This document shows positions 46,180-55,470 of a DNA stretch of 64,000 nucleotides, piece by piece. This stretch comes from Onthophagus taurus (taxonomy: Eukaryota; Arthropoda; Insecta; Coleoptera; Scarabaeidae), in contig NC_091971.1 in NCBI RefSeq assembly GCF_036711975.1, forward strand, positions 2,425,501-2,489,500, read 5' to 3'. Under the pieces are notes generated by a model. The model was not told where the DNA came from. It ran no database searches and saw only the letters and a program-made list of their open reading frames with translations. Position 1 is the stretch's first letter. Each line of letters starts with the position of its first letter. The position numbers and the translations under genes are program-made.

Positions 46180-46690
46180 ATCAAAATTTATATACAAAAA
46201 TTCACTTATATAAAATGCTAACGAATGGACTTGAAAATAAACTCGGCTTCTACCAACCGATAGAACAAGCGGGATTTCGTAGAAAATTTTGAACGAACGA
46301 TCAAAATGATAACTGAAAGAATCATCGAGTACAATAGGCCGCTTGTTATGGCTTTCCATAATGCATTCGATACAGTTTTAACCGCACTTCAAATATGCTA
46401 CGTCAACTATAGAAATGTAACCATGTCAGTGAAACTGCATGAAAACTTGGATCCTGTCCAAGTGAGCAGAGGAGTACGATAAAGTGATGCGTTTTCGCCT
46501 AAACTGTTTACCGTAATACTGGAATTTGCATGTAAAAAAGTTTATTGGGAAGAAAGAGAGAAGCCATCGATAGGCAAAGACAAATTTTAAGTTTACAGAC
46601 GATATAGATTTGATCTCTGACAATCTTAAGGAGATAGACATAATGCTACATGATCTCATTACCCGACGCAAGAAACTCATTACCTCCTCT
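46180..46690 (+). mobile_element. RTE-type LINE reverse-transcriptase fossil
   Basis: Reads KMLTNGLENKLG, QPIEQAGFRRKF and later SPKLFTVILEFACK, the order and wording of RTE-clade reverse transcriptases. Many stops and frame changes show it is dead. It begins only about 130 bp upstream of the GPCR start codon, on the opposite strand. Confidence 0.8.
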
Positions 46691-47411
46691 CTTTTTCTGT
46701 ATATCAGTGCTCTTCATTTTCCTTCTTCCCTCTAATATAACAACTTCTGATTTCTCCTCCGCCATTTCTAGTCCTAAATCTCTCATCTTTTCTGAACACA
46801 ACCCAACGCAATCCAACCTAACTTAACCCAAACTAGTTCCATGAAAACATCAGCATTGAAGATAATTAGATTTCGAGTGATAATCAGACATGCGAATTAA
46901 AGAGAAGAATAAATTTTGCATATGCAGTCTTCTAAATATCTTCAAAAGTAACTTGCCAATCTGACTAAAACGAAAAACGTTAGACCTTGGCCACAACAAC
47001 TTCTAAAAAACATCAAATTGCTTCATGACTTTTCCTATATAAAGCCAATATTGTAGTTTTTGCACAAATAGTACCTCAAGTTGCTTTATTTATAATTAAT
47101 ATTAATTAAATTTAATATTAATTAATAATTTTCCTTTAAGTTATATTTAAATCATCAGAGAATAGTTCCAAGGTCTCAAAACGTGACCAATTTAATAACA
47201 AACCGATCGACTATTTTTATATTGAAAATTTCGATCGTTAAAAATAGAACTAAAGGTAAAACAAATAAGTTTTAAAATAATCTCTGTACCTATGGCCGCG
47301 TGGTCAAAGATAAAATTTGGAACCACTTAGTGCCAAGATATAGAACGCGGTAGATGCGGTGAAAAAATTGCAGAAAGAATAAAAGTTATAATCGACAAGT
47401 TAATTTAAAAA
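46691..47411. other. Intergenic, upstream of the SET/MYND gene
   Basis: No gene is seen. Mildly pyrimidine-rich at 46690-46790, possibly the remainder of the LINE fossil, then ordinary AT-rich DNA with TTAATATTAATTAA palindromes near 47098-47130. Confidence 0.45.
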
Positions 47412-49449
47412 ATGTGTGATATCGAAGAAAAAATTCAAAGTTATCTTAAAGAAAAATCGATTTTCTTAGAAAATAAATGTTGGGATATCCGAAAATCTTC
47501 TTTGGGTGGTCGAGGAATTTTCGCAAACAGAAACATTTTACCTGGTGAAATCATTTTTATCGATACCCCAATCATAATTGGACCAAGATCAAAAAGTGAT
47601 TTAGAAGAAATCTGTGTCGTTTGTTTTAAAATTGAAGAATTAAATTTTTGTAAACGCAAATGTGGTTTAAAACTTTGTTTAAAGTGTCAAGACTCAGAAC
47701 AACACCAAAAAGAATGCGGTTTTATAAATTCACGTAAAAATGGTGTCGATTTAGAAACAACCAAAGATATAACTTTATCTTTAACCCCAATTAGAGCATT
47801 ATTTTTAAAATTACATTTTCAAAAATTTTTCTTTTACCTAAAATCACATAAACACCCAAAACACAACGTTTTAATTGATAATTTAAAAGACAAAATAAAT
47901 TTTTCTTTATCAAGCGACGAAGAGATCTTTTTAAAATTAGTATGTTCGGTTTTAGATGCAAACGCATTTGAAGTTTTAATCTCTTCAAATCAAAAACAAT
48001 CAACCGTTAGAGGTTTATATCCTTTAGGAAGTTTAGCAAATCATAATTGCTCGCCGAATACAACCCACGTTTTCGATAAACACCAAAGAATGATTGCCAG
48101 AGCAGCAGTTTTTATTCCAAAAAACACGGAAATTTGTCACTCTTATTCGAGAATCACCTGGGGAACTTTAACAAGAAGATATCATTTACTTAGAACTAAG
48201 CACTTTGAGTGTAAATGTTCCCGGTGTCAAGATCCAACTGAATTTGGGACTAATTTAAACGGGATTAAATGTGAAATTTGTAAAAATGTTGTTTTACCAG
48301 AACATCCGATTGATTTAAAATCGAAATGGAAATGTTTTTGTTGCAAAGAAGAAGTTTCGGTTGAAAAGATTTCTTTTATAAGTAATATTTTAGGAAGTAA
48401 TGTAAAAGTTTTTGAGAAAAATGAAGATGTTGAGTTGATTATGAAGTTTTTGGAGAAAATTAAGAAATTGGTTGTGGATAATAACCAAATTTGTGTTGAG
48501 TTAAAATACAAATTGATATGGATTTTGGGATACAAACAAGGATATTTTTATGAAGGTATTTATTAGATATTTTGATTTAAAATCAACAAATTATTTATAA
48601 CCCTTTGGCAAAATTTATAATTACCCACATCAATCCTAACTTATTTACAACTATTTCTTTTTAGTCTTTGGAAAGATACCAAAAAGTTTAGCATCGTTTA
48701 TTTAATTATTTAAAAAAAAATCTAACAGAGATTTGGCACAACTTATTTAATTGTGTATTCAACAAACAAATTTAATGAAGAAATTAAAACTTTTTTTATT
48801 TGGCACGAATTTTAGTTGAAAACAAATCGAAACTAATAAAAAAATCTTGTTAGATTTTTTTCTTTGATCTAAAAATAATTTCTAAAAATAACTTTTCAAT
48901 TTTAAAAATAGTGAATCATAACCACATAAAAAAATCTGTTACACGAATAAAATTCATTTCGTCAAAATATATGTTTGAGGTCGCAAAATTTATCACTGTC
49001 TCGAATACCATGTCAAATATATTTAACTTCTGGAAATGCGTACCTAGATATTTAAAATCGCTTCGTCTCCAAAATAGAGTAACCAGCACGAACACTTATT
49101 TACCTATCTTTAAGTAGTACACACTAGTTAACGGGCAAACTAATTTTATCTTATTTACAACTTTACGATGTTAACAGATCTAGCAGAAAATTTACTATGC
49201 TATAAAGAAGAGATATGCAAAGATTTATTGGAGTTACTCAAGCTATTAAAAACTGGAATGTGCAAAATGAGAGGGTTATTGCTTTACGAATTATATCAAT
49301 GCGGAAAAGAAAAGATTAAACGAAAACATACAGAAAATCAAGAAGAAATTAATGCATTATTGAGTGAAGCTGCCGATATTCTCTTGTATGATGTCGACGC
49401 ACCAGAAGAAGTACAACAATTATGGAATAAAACTGATGTTTTTGATTAA
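47412..49449 (+). CDS. SET and MYND domain protein, insect SmydA-type
   Basis: Two exons, 47412-48555 and 49178-49449, give 471 residues. The N-terminal part holds the split SET domain start (SSLGGRGIFANRNILPGE) and an inserted MYND zinc finger (CVVCFKIEELNFCKRKCG, LCLKCQDSEQHQKEC). The SET core follows with SLANHNCSPNTTHVF and the catalytic-tyrosine region EICHSYSRITWGT. A post-SET cysteine cluster reads FECKCSRCQDP. SMYD proteins methylate lysines on histones or other proteins, but the arthropod-expanded SmydA group has diverged and substrates are mostly unknown. Cysteines CEICKNV and CFCCKEE add a second zinc-binding patch. The exon 2 product is helical, like the C-terminal TPR-like region of the family. 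Confidence 0.9.
48556..49177. other. SET/MYND gene intron
   Basis: The 622-bp AT-rich intron contains a 68-codon open frame (48911-49117) without domain character. I see no recognisable element. The acceptor used is TTAACAG at 49171-49177, chosen because it keeps the frame and the family sequence DLAENLLCYKEEICKDLLEL. Confidence 0.5.
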
Positions 49450-50166
49450 TTTAAATAAATTAATTTTTTACCAAGTTTATATTTCTTGTTCCTATCTCAA
49501 AAATAATAAAGGAAAATGTTTAGAAGAAAAGAAATAAGTTTTTAGATGTTTATATGCTTTTTTGAAGGAATAAGTTGAATTTCATTCCATTAGTACGTGT
49601 AATGAGTAGGTGCATTCCCAAAGATATCGTAATAATTAACTGGTTTATAAGCAAATTAAATAGTTGCAATTAAGATGTTTAGCGTTCCTTCAAGATCACG
49701 CACTGAAAATATGCAAAAAATGTTAAAATGTTAAAGTATAACATCTTATAACTTTATCAATGTAAGTAAATATAGACAACCAATTAATCATCGAAATATG
49801 ATTAATTTATAGCGTTAATTGAAGTATTTCTACTTAATTTATGTTATTAATTAGATTTATTAATTAATTTATTGTTGTTTAAAAAAAGCGCCATCTCTTA
49901 TTGAAAAACTCAATTAAACCCATTATATCAGTAATAACAACCAAACAAACTAAAATAAACCCAACGTTTACCGACTAAAAGAATCCTTAAAATTAACAAA
50001 AATAAACCCTTCAAAAGATGTTAATCGATACTTTCCTTAAAAATATCCTACAAATTTATTAAAACATTAATGAATCGAAGAAAAGCGACTTTTCGCGTCT
50101 CATTATGGTAAATTTAACCTCACATTCACTGTTAATCATTAAAGAAATATCGTATATTGTCAAAAA
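49450..50166. other. Intergenic, upstream of Flacc
   Basis: No gene. Very AT-rich; an AATAAA-like word lies close after the SET/MYND stop. The Flacc promoter presumably lies in 49860-50166, where the sequence CGCCATCTCTTATTG stands out only for its composition. Confidence 0.4.
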
Positions 50167-53100
50167 ATGTCGAAGCAAGTGAAAAGGAAAATCACGGTAA
50201 ACCTTACCAGTAGCCAAAAAAGTAAACAAACGGCGAAAACTCGACCGAGTGTTTTTGAACGCTTGGGAACGAAGGCGAGTGCCAAAGAGGTTTGTCATCA
50301 TTGGTCTCAAAACGGGACGTGTCCTTATGGTAAAAGCTGTAAGTACTCAAATACTCACACTTTGATAAGCCCATCGAAGCAAAGAGCTGCTAAGAAAGAA
50401 AGTGAATCAAAAAGACATAAAGATGCTCATAAACGGTTGCATGAAGAGGAATACGATTGGAACCCCGAAGAATTAGAAGACGCAGATCCTGATGATTTAG
50501 AAAAGCGTAGGTTGGAGTTACAAAGACAATTGGAGTTGGTTAAAATGGAAAATAAGGTAAAGAAAAAAGAGAAAAAATTAAAAAAGGAAAGTAGCCCCAG
50601 TTCAGAAAGTAGTAGTAGTTCAAGTGATTCAAGTTCAAGTAGTGATGAATCAAGTAGCTCAAGTTCTTCATCTGTTGATACAAAGAAGAAGCGTTCAAAA
50701 AAGACTAAAAAGCGAGATAGTTCATCAAGCTCAGAATGCGATAAGCGAAAACATAAAATTAAATTAAAACGAACGTCTAAGAGCCAAACTAGAGAAAAAA
50801 CTAAAAAGCTTATTTCTTCAAAAACATCCTCATCAAAAATTTCGAATAAATCAAACTCTCCTGCACCTAAAATACGTAAATTATCCCAAACACCACCACC
50901 AAAAATCAAAACACAACCGATTAAGAAAAAATCTGAATCGCCACGACCAACGAGTAGATCAAGTGATCGAAAAGATAAACATCGTACCCCTTCACCAAAA
51001 ATCCCTCAAAAAGATAAAGACCGTGAGAAAGATCGTGAACGTGAAAAAGAAAAGGAACGCGAAAAAGACCGCGAACGTGAAAAAGAAAAAGAACGCGAAA
51101 AAGACCGCGAACGTGAAAAAGAAAAAGAACGCGAAAAAGACCGCGAAAGAGACCGCCCAAAAATCAACCGAGACAAAGATAAATCCGAATCAATCAAAAA
51201 AACCACCAAACAACCATCACCCAAACGAGACCCCATCACAAAATCACAAACAAAACGTAGAGATTCACCCGATTCGACGCATTCAAGAGATCGAAAAATC
51301 TCACCAACTCGATCTCGTGGGAGTCGATCAAGCACACGTAGAGACACCCATAAAAACAGCCCATCAAGTAAAGATAACGAAAGAACTTCAAGGGATAGCA
51401 GAAAAGATCAAAACAAAAAGGATCGCTCAAGTGATAGAAAACGCACGGAAAAAAGGGATTCAAGAGATCGGGAACGTGAAAGGGAAAGAGAACGCGAACG
51501 AAGAATCGCTCGCGAAGAACGTGAAGCAGCCCGTGAAAAAGAACGAGAAGAGGCTTTGGCTAGGTGTCAAGAACGCCAAAGAGAGCGCGAACGTATAAAA
51601 GAGTTGCAAAAAAAAGAAGATGAAAGACGTAACAGAGAGCGACGCCGTGCTGGGGATGATCGTGGTTTAGATAAACCACCTAGTGATCGAGTTGAACGAT
51701 TACTTCCGCTTCCTTCCGAAAGGGTTCCTCCAGCTCGAAAAGAATCGTTAGATAGGGAACGTAATCGTGAACGCCGCGAGCGAACCCCTGAAAATCGGAG
51801 AGGTAGAAAATCACCCGAAGAAAGGGGCCACGAAAGAATTGAAAGAGACAAAGAAAGAATTGATCGTTATGATAGAAGTTATGATAGAGAACACGAACGT
51901 GAAAGAGAACACGAAAGAGATTATCCCGTTATTCCACGCTTACGAGAAGATATCCGCGAAATTGATAAACATTACGAAAACACTTACGATCGACCACCAA
52001 GACACGAAGATGTTCGTTATATAGATGGCCACTACGAAGGTAGAGATGAAAGAATCCCATTGACGGAATACCCAGATGAGCGAAGATCAAGAAGAGAACA
52101 TTGGGAAGAAATGGAACTCGAACGAGAACGTGAAAGAGAATTAGAACATCGAAGATACAGAGAAGATAGAGGTCAGCATTTAAAAGGTAGAGAATGGCCG
52201 GATGAGTACCCAAACGAACAAGAATGGGATCGAACTCGGCGCCCAATCGAATGGGAAACTCGAGATAGTTGGGACGCCAGAGAGCATGAACATATGACTT
52301 TAGACGAAGAATGGAGACACTATAATCGATCATTAGATTCTTGGTCGAATGAAGAACGAAGGAGATGGGCGGCGGAATGGCGCGAGAGATCACGCCCGAG
52401 AAGTTCAACTTCACACAGAGATGAAGAACCTCATATTCCCAGAAAAGAACCCCCACAACCTCCAATTCGCCCGGAAGTAATCGTCGAACCAAAACCTCAC
52501 GAACCACCACCGCAACAAGAAAAAAAAGAAACGATTCTTGGAAAACGACCTCCAGAACAACCCTTAGAAGAAGTTGAACCGAAAAAGCCATGCATAAAAG
52601 AACCACCCCCAACCACAATCGAAGATGATTTTAGTGAAATTAGCGATGATGCCGATGAAATTTTGGATCGAGTTGAAGAAGTAACCGAAGTTATCGAAGA
52701 AAAAAAAGAAGAAATCAAAAAAGAGGATGAAGAACCAATTAAAATTGAACCAACAAAACTCGAAGCGAGTCCAAAACAAACAAGTAGTAAAAAAGAGGAA
52801 TCCTTAGACGGTGAAAACGCAATGGAATTAGATTTTGAGGAAATTTCTGAAGATGAACTTGAAGAAGGAGGAGGTGTTAAAGGTATTTGCGACGCTTTAG
52901 ATGTGGATTGGGCTAGTTTGGTTGCTGAATCAAGACCGAGGGTGGTACCAAATACTTCGGCTAAACGCAGATGGGAAAGTCATAATGTTTTGGTTAACTT
53001 AGGTGTATCGGTTGAAATGGCCGGTGAAGATTTGGTGAAAGATATTCTTAAAGAACACTCAAATGCGATAAAACAAGAGTCTAAGAATGAATCTAACGAC

Positions 53101-53370
53101 GAGGAGAATAAACCAGAAATTGTTGAAGAAATAAATATATCACATCCTGTTGCTTTAATTCAAGTCTCTGACAGAGAGAATAAATCGATTAGGAAGAGTT
53201 TATTTAGCAGTGCTGGATTATATAAAAGAGCTTTATCTGCTAGGAGAGATATTGCAATTAGACGTCATATGTGTAATTTGCCAATTAAAGATAGTTTTGT
53301 TGAACCCCCAAAACAACCTGATTCTGAACTTTTTAAGGTTGCTAAAATGCTGTTTGAAAGATGTTTGTAA
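50167..53370 (+). CDS. flacc: Flacc/ZC3H13, m6A writer complex zinc finger protein
   Basis: Intronless frame of 1,067 residues. In animals this protein bridges the m6A methyltransferase to its adaptors (Nito/RBM15 and Fl(2)d/WTAP), acting in the nucleus and, in flies, in Sxl splicing. The N-terminal RPSVFERLGTK motif precedes one CCCH finger, C43-x8-C52-x5-C58-x5-H64, with an odd last spacing. A basic/serine region follows (about 140-260), then an extended Arg/Glu/Lys/Asp region (about 270-740) with a perfect short repeat of KDREREKEKERE units near 285-335. Pro/Glu-rich sequence leads to the conserved C-terminal helix GICDALDVDWASLVAESR and KRRWESHNVLVNLGVSVEM, which mark this family. The low-complexity DNA also opens frames on the other strand (50427-51851), which are shadows. 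Confidence 0.92.
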   Translation: MSKQVKRKITVNLTSSQKSKQTAKTRPSVFERLGTKASAKEVCHHWSQNGTCPYGKSCKYSNTHTLISPSKQRAAKKESESKRHKDAHKRLHEEEYDWNPEELEDADPDDLEKRRLELQRQLELVKMENKVKKKEKKLKKESSPSSESSSSSSDSSSSSDESSSSSSSSVDTKKKRSKKTKKRDSSSSSECDKRKHKIKLKRTSKSQTREKTKKLISSKTSSSKISNKSNSPAPKIRKLSQTPPPKIKTQPIKKKSESPRPTSRSSDRKDKHRTPSPKIPQKDKDREKDREREKEKEREKDREREKEKEREKDREREKEKEREKDRERDRPKINRDKDKSESIKKTTKQPSPKRDPITKSQTKRRDSPDSTHSRDRKISPTRSRGSRSSTRRDTHKNSPSSKDNERTSRDSRKDQNKKDRSSDRKRTEKRDSRDRERERERERERRIAREEREAAREKEREEALARCQERQRERERIKELQKKEDERRNRERRRAGDDRGLDKPPSDRVERLLPLPSERVPPARKESLDRERNRERRERTPENRRGRKSPEERGHERIERDKERIDRYDRSYDREHEREREHERDYPVIPRLREDIREIDKHYENTYDRPPRHEDVRYIDGHYEGRDERIPLTEYPDERRSRREHWEEMELERERERELEHRRYREDRGQHLKGREWPDEYPNEQEWDRTRRPIEWETRDSWDAREHEHMTLDEEWRHYNRSLDSWSNEERRRWAAEWRERSRPRSSTSHRDEEPHIPRKEPPQPPIRPEVIVEPKPHEPPPQQEKKETILGKRPPEQPLEEVEPKKPCIKEPPPTTIEDDFSEISDDADEILDRVEEVTEVIEEKKEEIKKEDEEPIKIEPTKLEASPKQTSSKKEESLDGENAMELDFEEISEDELEEGGGVKGICDALDVDWASLVAESRPRVVPNTSAKRRWESHNVLVNLGVSVEMAGEDLVKDILKEHSNAIKQESKNESNDEENKPEIVEEINISHPVALIQVSDRENKSIRKSLFSSAGLYKRALSARRDIAIRRHMCNLPIKDSFVEPPKQPDSELFKVAKMLFERCL

Positions 53371-53469
53371 TTCAAACTCAATTTATTTTATTATTAGATT
53401 ATAATGTGTTCTATATCTTAATGTCTTAATAAATATTAAAAAAATATTTTTCTTTTACTTTAATATATT

Positions 53470-54053
53470 TTATTGATGAGATGTAACCCAATTATTCAAC
53501 CAAAAACATATCCTTTGTATGTTATCTTCTAAATGATTTAAATTGCTACTTGTTAATTCATGAACTATTTCTGGATCGTAAGAATTTTTTGCTTCATCTA
53601 GAATAACTTGGAAAATTTCACAATCGACATTATCTTCTAATTTTTTCCCCGAGTATCCTTTAGCTGTTAATCGGTCATATAAAGTTGTATTGTCCGTCCT
53701 AAGTACAAAAACGATGTCAAACCAACGTTTTGGAAAGAATTCGCAACTGTGGTAATCTAAGATATTTCCTCCTTCTCTCATCGTATCTTCCAAACCATCC
53801 ATTAACTATAACATAACAAAATTAAAGTTGAATCAATCGAAATTGTGATTCTCATCACTTTATCTTCATCTAAAACAGGACATTGATAAACCTCATCGTA
53901 TTCTTCTAAACAGTTATTTTCGATTGCAATCTTAGAAATTTCCAACCATTTTAATCCGGTGAGTTCCGATAATTTACTGCATAATGTAGATTTTCCAACA
54001 CCTGGTGTACCAGTCACTAAAATATTAGGGACAACTCTAGACGGATTTTCCAT
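53470..54053 (-). CDS. AK6: Adenylate kinase isoenzyme 6 (AK6/CINAP/Fap7)
   Basis: Two minus-strand exons, 53859-54053 and 53470-53805, separated by a 53-bp intron, give 176 residues. The usual family length is 172-180. It is an AMP/ATP kinase-ATPase of the nucleus, known for 18S rRNA maturation with RPS14. The P-loop is GTPGVGKST at residues 15-23, starting right after the N-terminal NILVT strand. Conserved blocks are YQCPVLDEDK, MREGGNILDYHSCEFFP and IVFVLRTDNTTLYDRL, then CEIFQVILDEA. I chose the ATG at 54051-54053 (MENPSR...), because the codons further upstream in frame have no ATG. The gene is divergent from the dipeptidase gene, about 0.3 kb apart. Confidence 0.95.
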
Positions 54054-54368
54054 AATTTTATCAATCCACACGTGTATTTCGAATTTATTTTATAGGTTAT
54101 ATTTATTGTTTGGGGTTATGTTTGATTTGATTGACAGCTGTCAAAGAAAAAATGTTTCGATAAATATTTAATTAACACAATAAAATATTTTAAGCACTAT
54201 GTGTTTATTTTCTTATTTGTTATCATCTCAAGTGTTCAATTAGATAAAGCCCTATCATAATCCCTCTATTAATCAAATAGTGACATAACCTCACTTATGT
54301 GATACATTATCAGAAAATGCATTATAAATGTTTTCTAATTTGCTGATGAAACTAAACGAAACGAAAAA
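54054..54368. promoter_or_regulatory. Divergent promoter region, AK6 and dipeptidase
   Basis: 315 bp between two divergent start codons. TTGATTGACAGCTGTCAAAG (about 54128-54147) contains the palindrome TGACAGCTGTCA with a CAGCTG E-box centre. No TATA box is evident. Confidence 0.45.
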
Positions 54369-55202
54369 ATGGCCGCAAGACAACTTTTATTAATATCTTC
54401 ATCTCAAGTGCACGGTTATGAATACCTTCAATGTGCAGAAAATGATATCAATAATCTCTTAAGAAAGTAAGTGTTCATATAAAAAAACATATCTGAATTA
54501 ATATAATTTTGTAGAAATAACGTATCATCCGTATTATTCATTCCTTATGCCTTAAAAGATCATGATAAATACTTGAAAATGGTAAAAAATCCTTTTTTAA
54601 AATGGGGCTACCAGGTAGACGGAATTCACAATAGAGAAAATCCTGTTGAAGCTGTACAATCAGCTGAAGCTATATTTATCGGAGGCGGGAATACATTCAG
54701 ATTATTAAAAGCTCTTTATGATAATAATTTGATTGATATCATTCGTAAAAGAGTCTTTGAACAAGGAATTCCTTACATTGGTAGCAGCGCAGGGACAAAT
54801 GTGGCTACAAAAAGCATCCACACTACAAATGATATGCCCATTGTTTTCCCTCCAACTTTTGATGCATTAAAATTGGTCCCTTTTAACATCAACCCTCATT
54901 ATATGGATCATGACGAAAAAAGTACTCATAAAGGTGAAACAAGGGAGGAAAGAATATTACAGTATTTAGAGGAACCACATGCCGCACCTGTTTTAGGGCT
55001 AAGAGAAGGAAATTCTTTGTTGGTCGAAGGCAATAACGCCATTTTAAAAGGGGTTACACGAGCAAGATTATTTATGCCGTAAGAAAGGAATTAAGTTTTT
55101 TGTATTATTAAGTATTCATTATGTTTTTGTTCCAGGGGAAATGAGGCGAAAGAAATCAGTCCTGAAGCTGATTTAAGCTTTTTAATGAATTTGAATTATT
55201 AA
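54369..55202 (+). CDS. Alpha-aspartyl dipeptidase (peptidase family S51)
   Basis: Three exons join in frame: 54369-54466, 54515-55078 and 55136-55202, giving 242 residues, the normal size for PepE-type enzymes. It hydrolyses dipeptides with N-terminal aspartate and is cytosolic. The nucleophile Ser124 sits in the elbow [14 protein letters not shown] (residues 89-94) forms the conserved loop before it, and His161 in NINPHYMDH is the likely catalytic histidine. An acid (Glu/Asp) completes the usual triad, but I cannot assign it. The last exon adds only 21 residues. Its terminal codons and 3' flank are duplicated just downstream. Confidence 0.94.
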
Positions 55203-55352
55203 ACATCTATGTTATTGTATATAAATCAATAAAATTGTTCTATTATAGAAAATGAATTGGAAATTAATTTTAAAAGTGTTTTGAGGTTTTTAATGAATTT
55301 GAATTATTAAAACATCTATATTATTTGATATAAATTAATAAAAAATTGTTAT
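55179..55352. repeat. Tandem duplication of the dipeptidase 3' end
   Basis: TTTTTAATGAATTTGAATTA (codons for the last residues and stop) followed by AACATCTAT and TATATAAATCAATAAAATTG starts at 55179. It recurs from 55287 with small differences (AACATCTATATTATTTGA, TATAAATTAATAAAA). Both copies carry an AATAAA-like signal, so either could serve as a polyadenylation site. Confidence 0.85.
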
Positions 55353-55470
55353 TGAAGGTTAAATAAAATTATATTGGCAACACTGTTTCTGGCATTTCTA
55401 ACCTCTCTATTTTTAGGAACCTAACCTATAAAGGAACGTAAAAAAAACGTTTAATTACTTATTAAAAAGA

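Noticed and set aside
46123-46359. 78-codon minus-strand frame upstream of the GPCR
   Set aside because: It overlaps the RTE fossil and has no receptor character. The real first GPCR exon is 45969-46053, shown by frame and by TM1 sequence.
51010-51160. Short regular repeats resembling a CRISPR array or minisatellite
   Set aside because: The repeats encode KDREREKEKERE in the Flacc frame, with no unique spacers. This is a coding repeat.
50427-51851. Long minus-strand and alternative-frame open frames inside Flacc
   Set aside because: Shadows caused by the Arg/Glu/Lys/Ser codon repeats of the real plus-strand gene.
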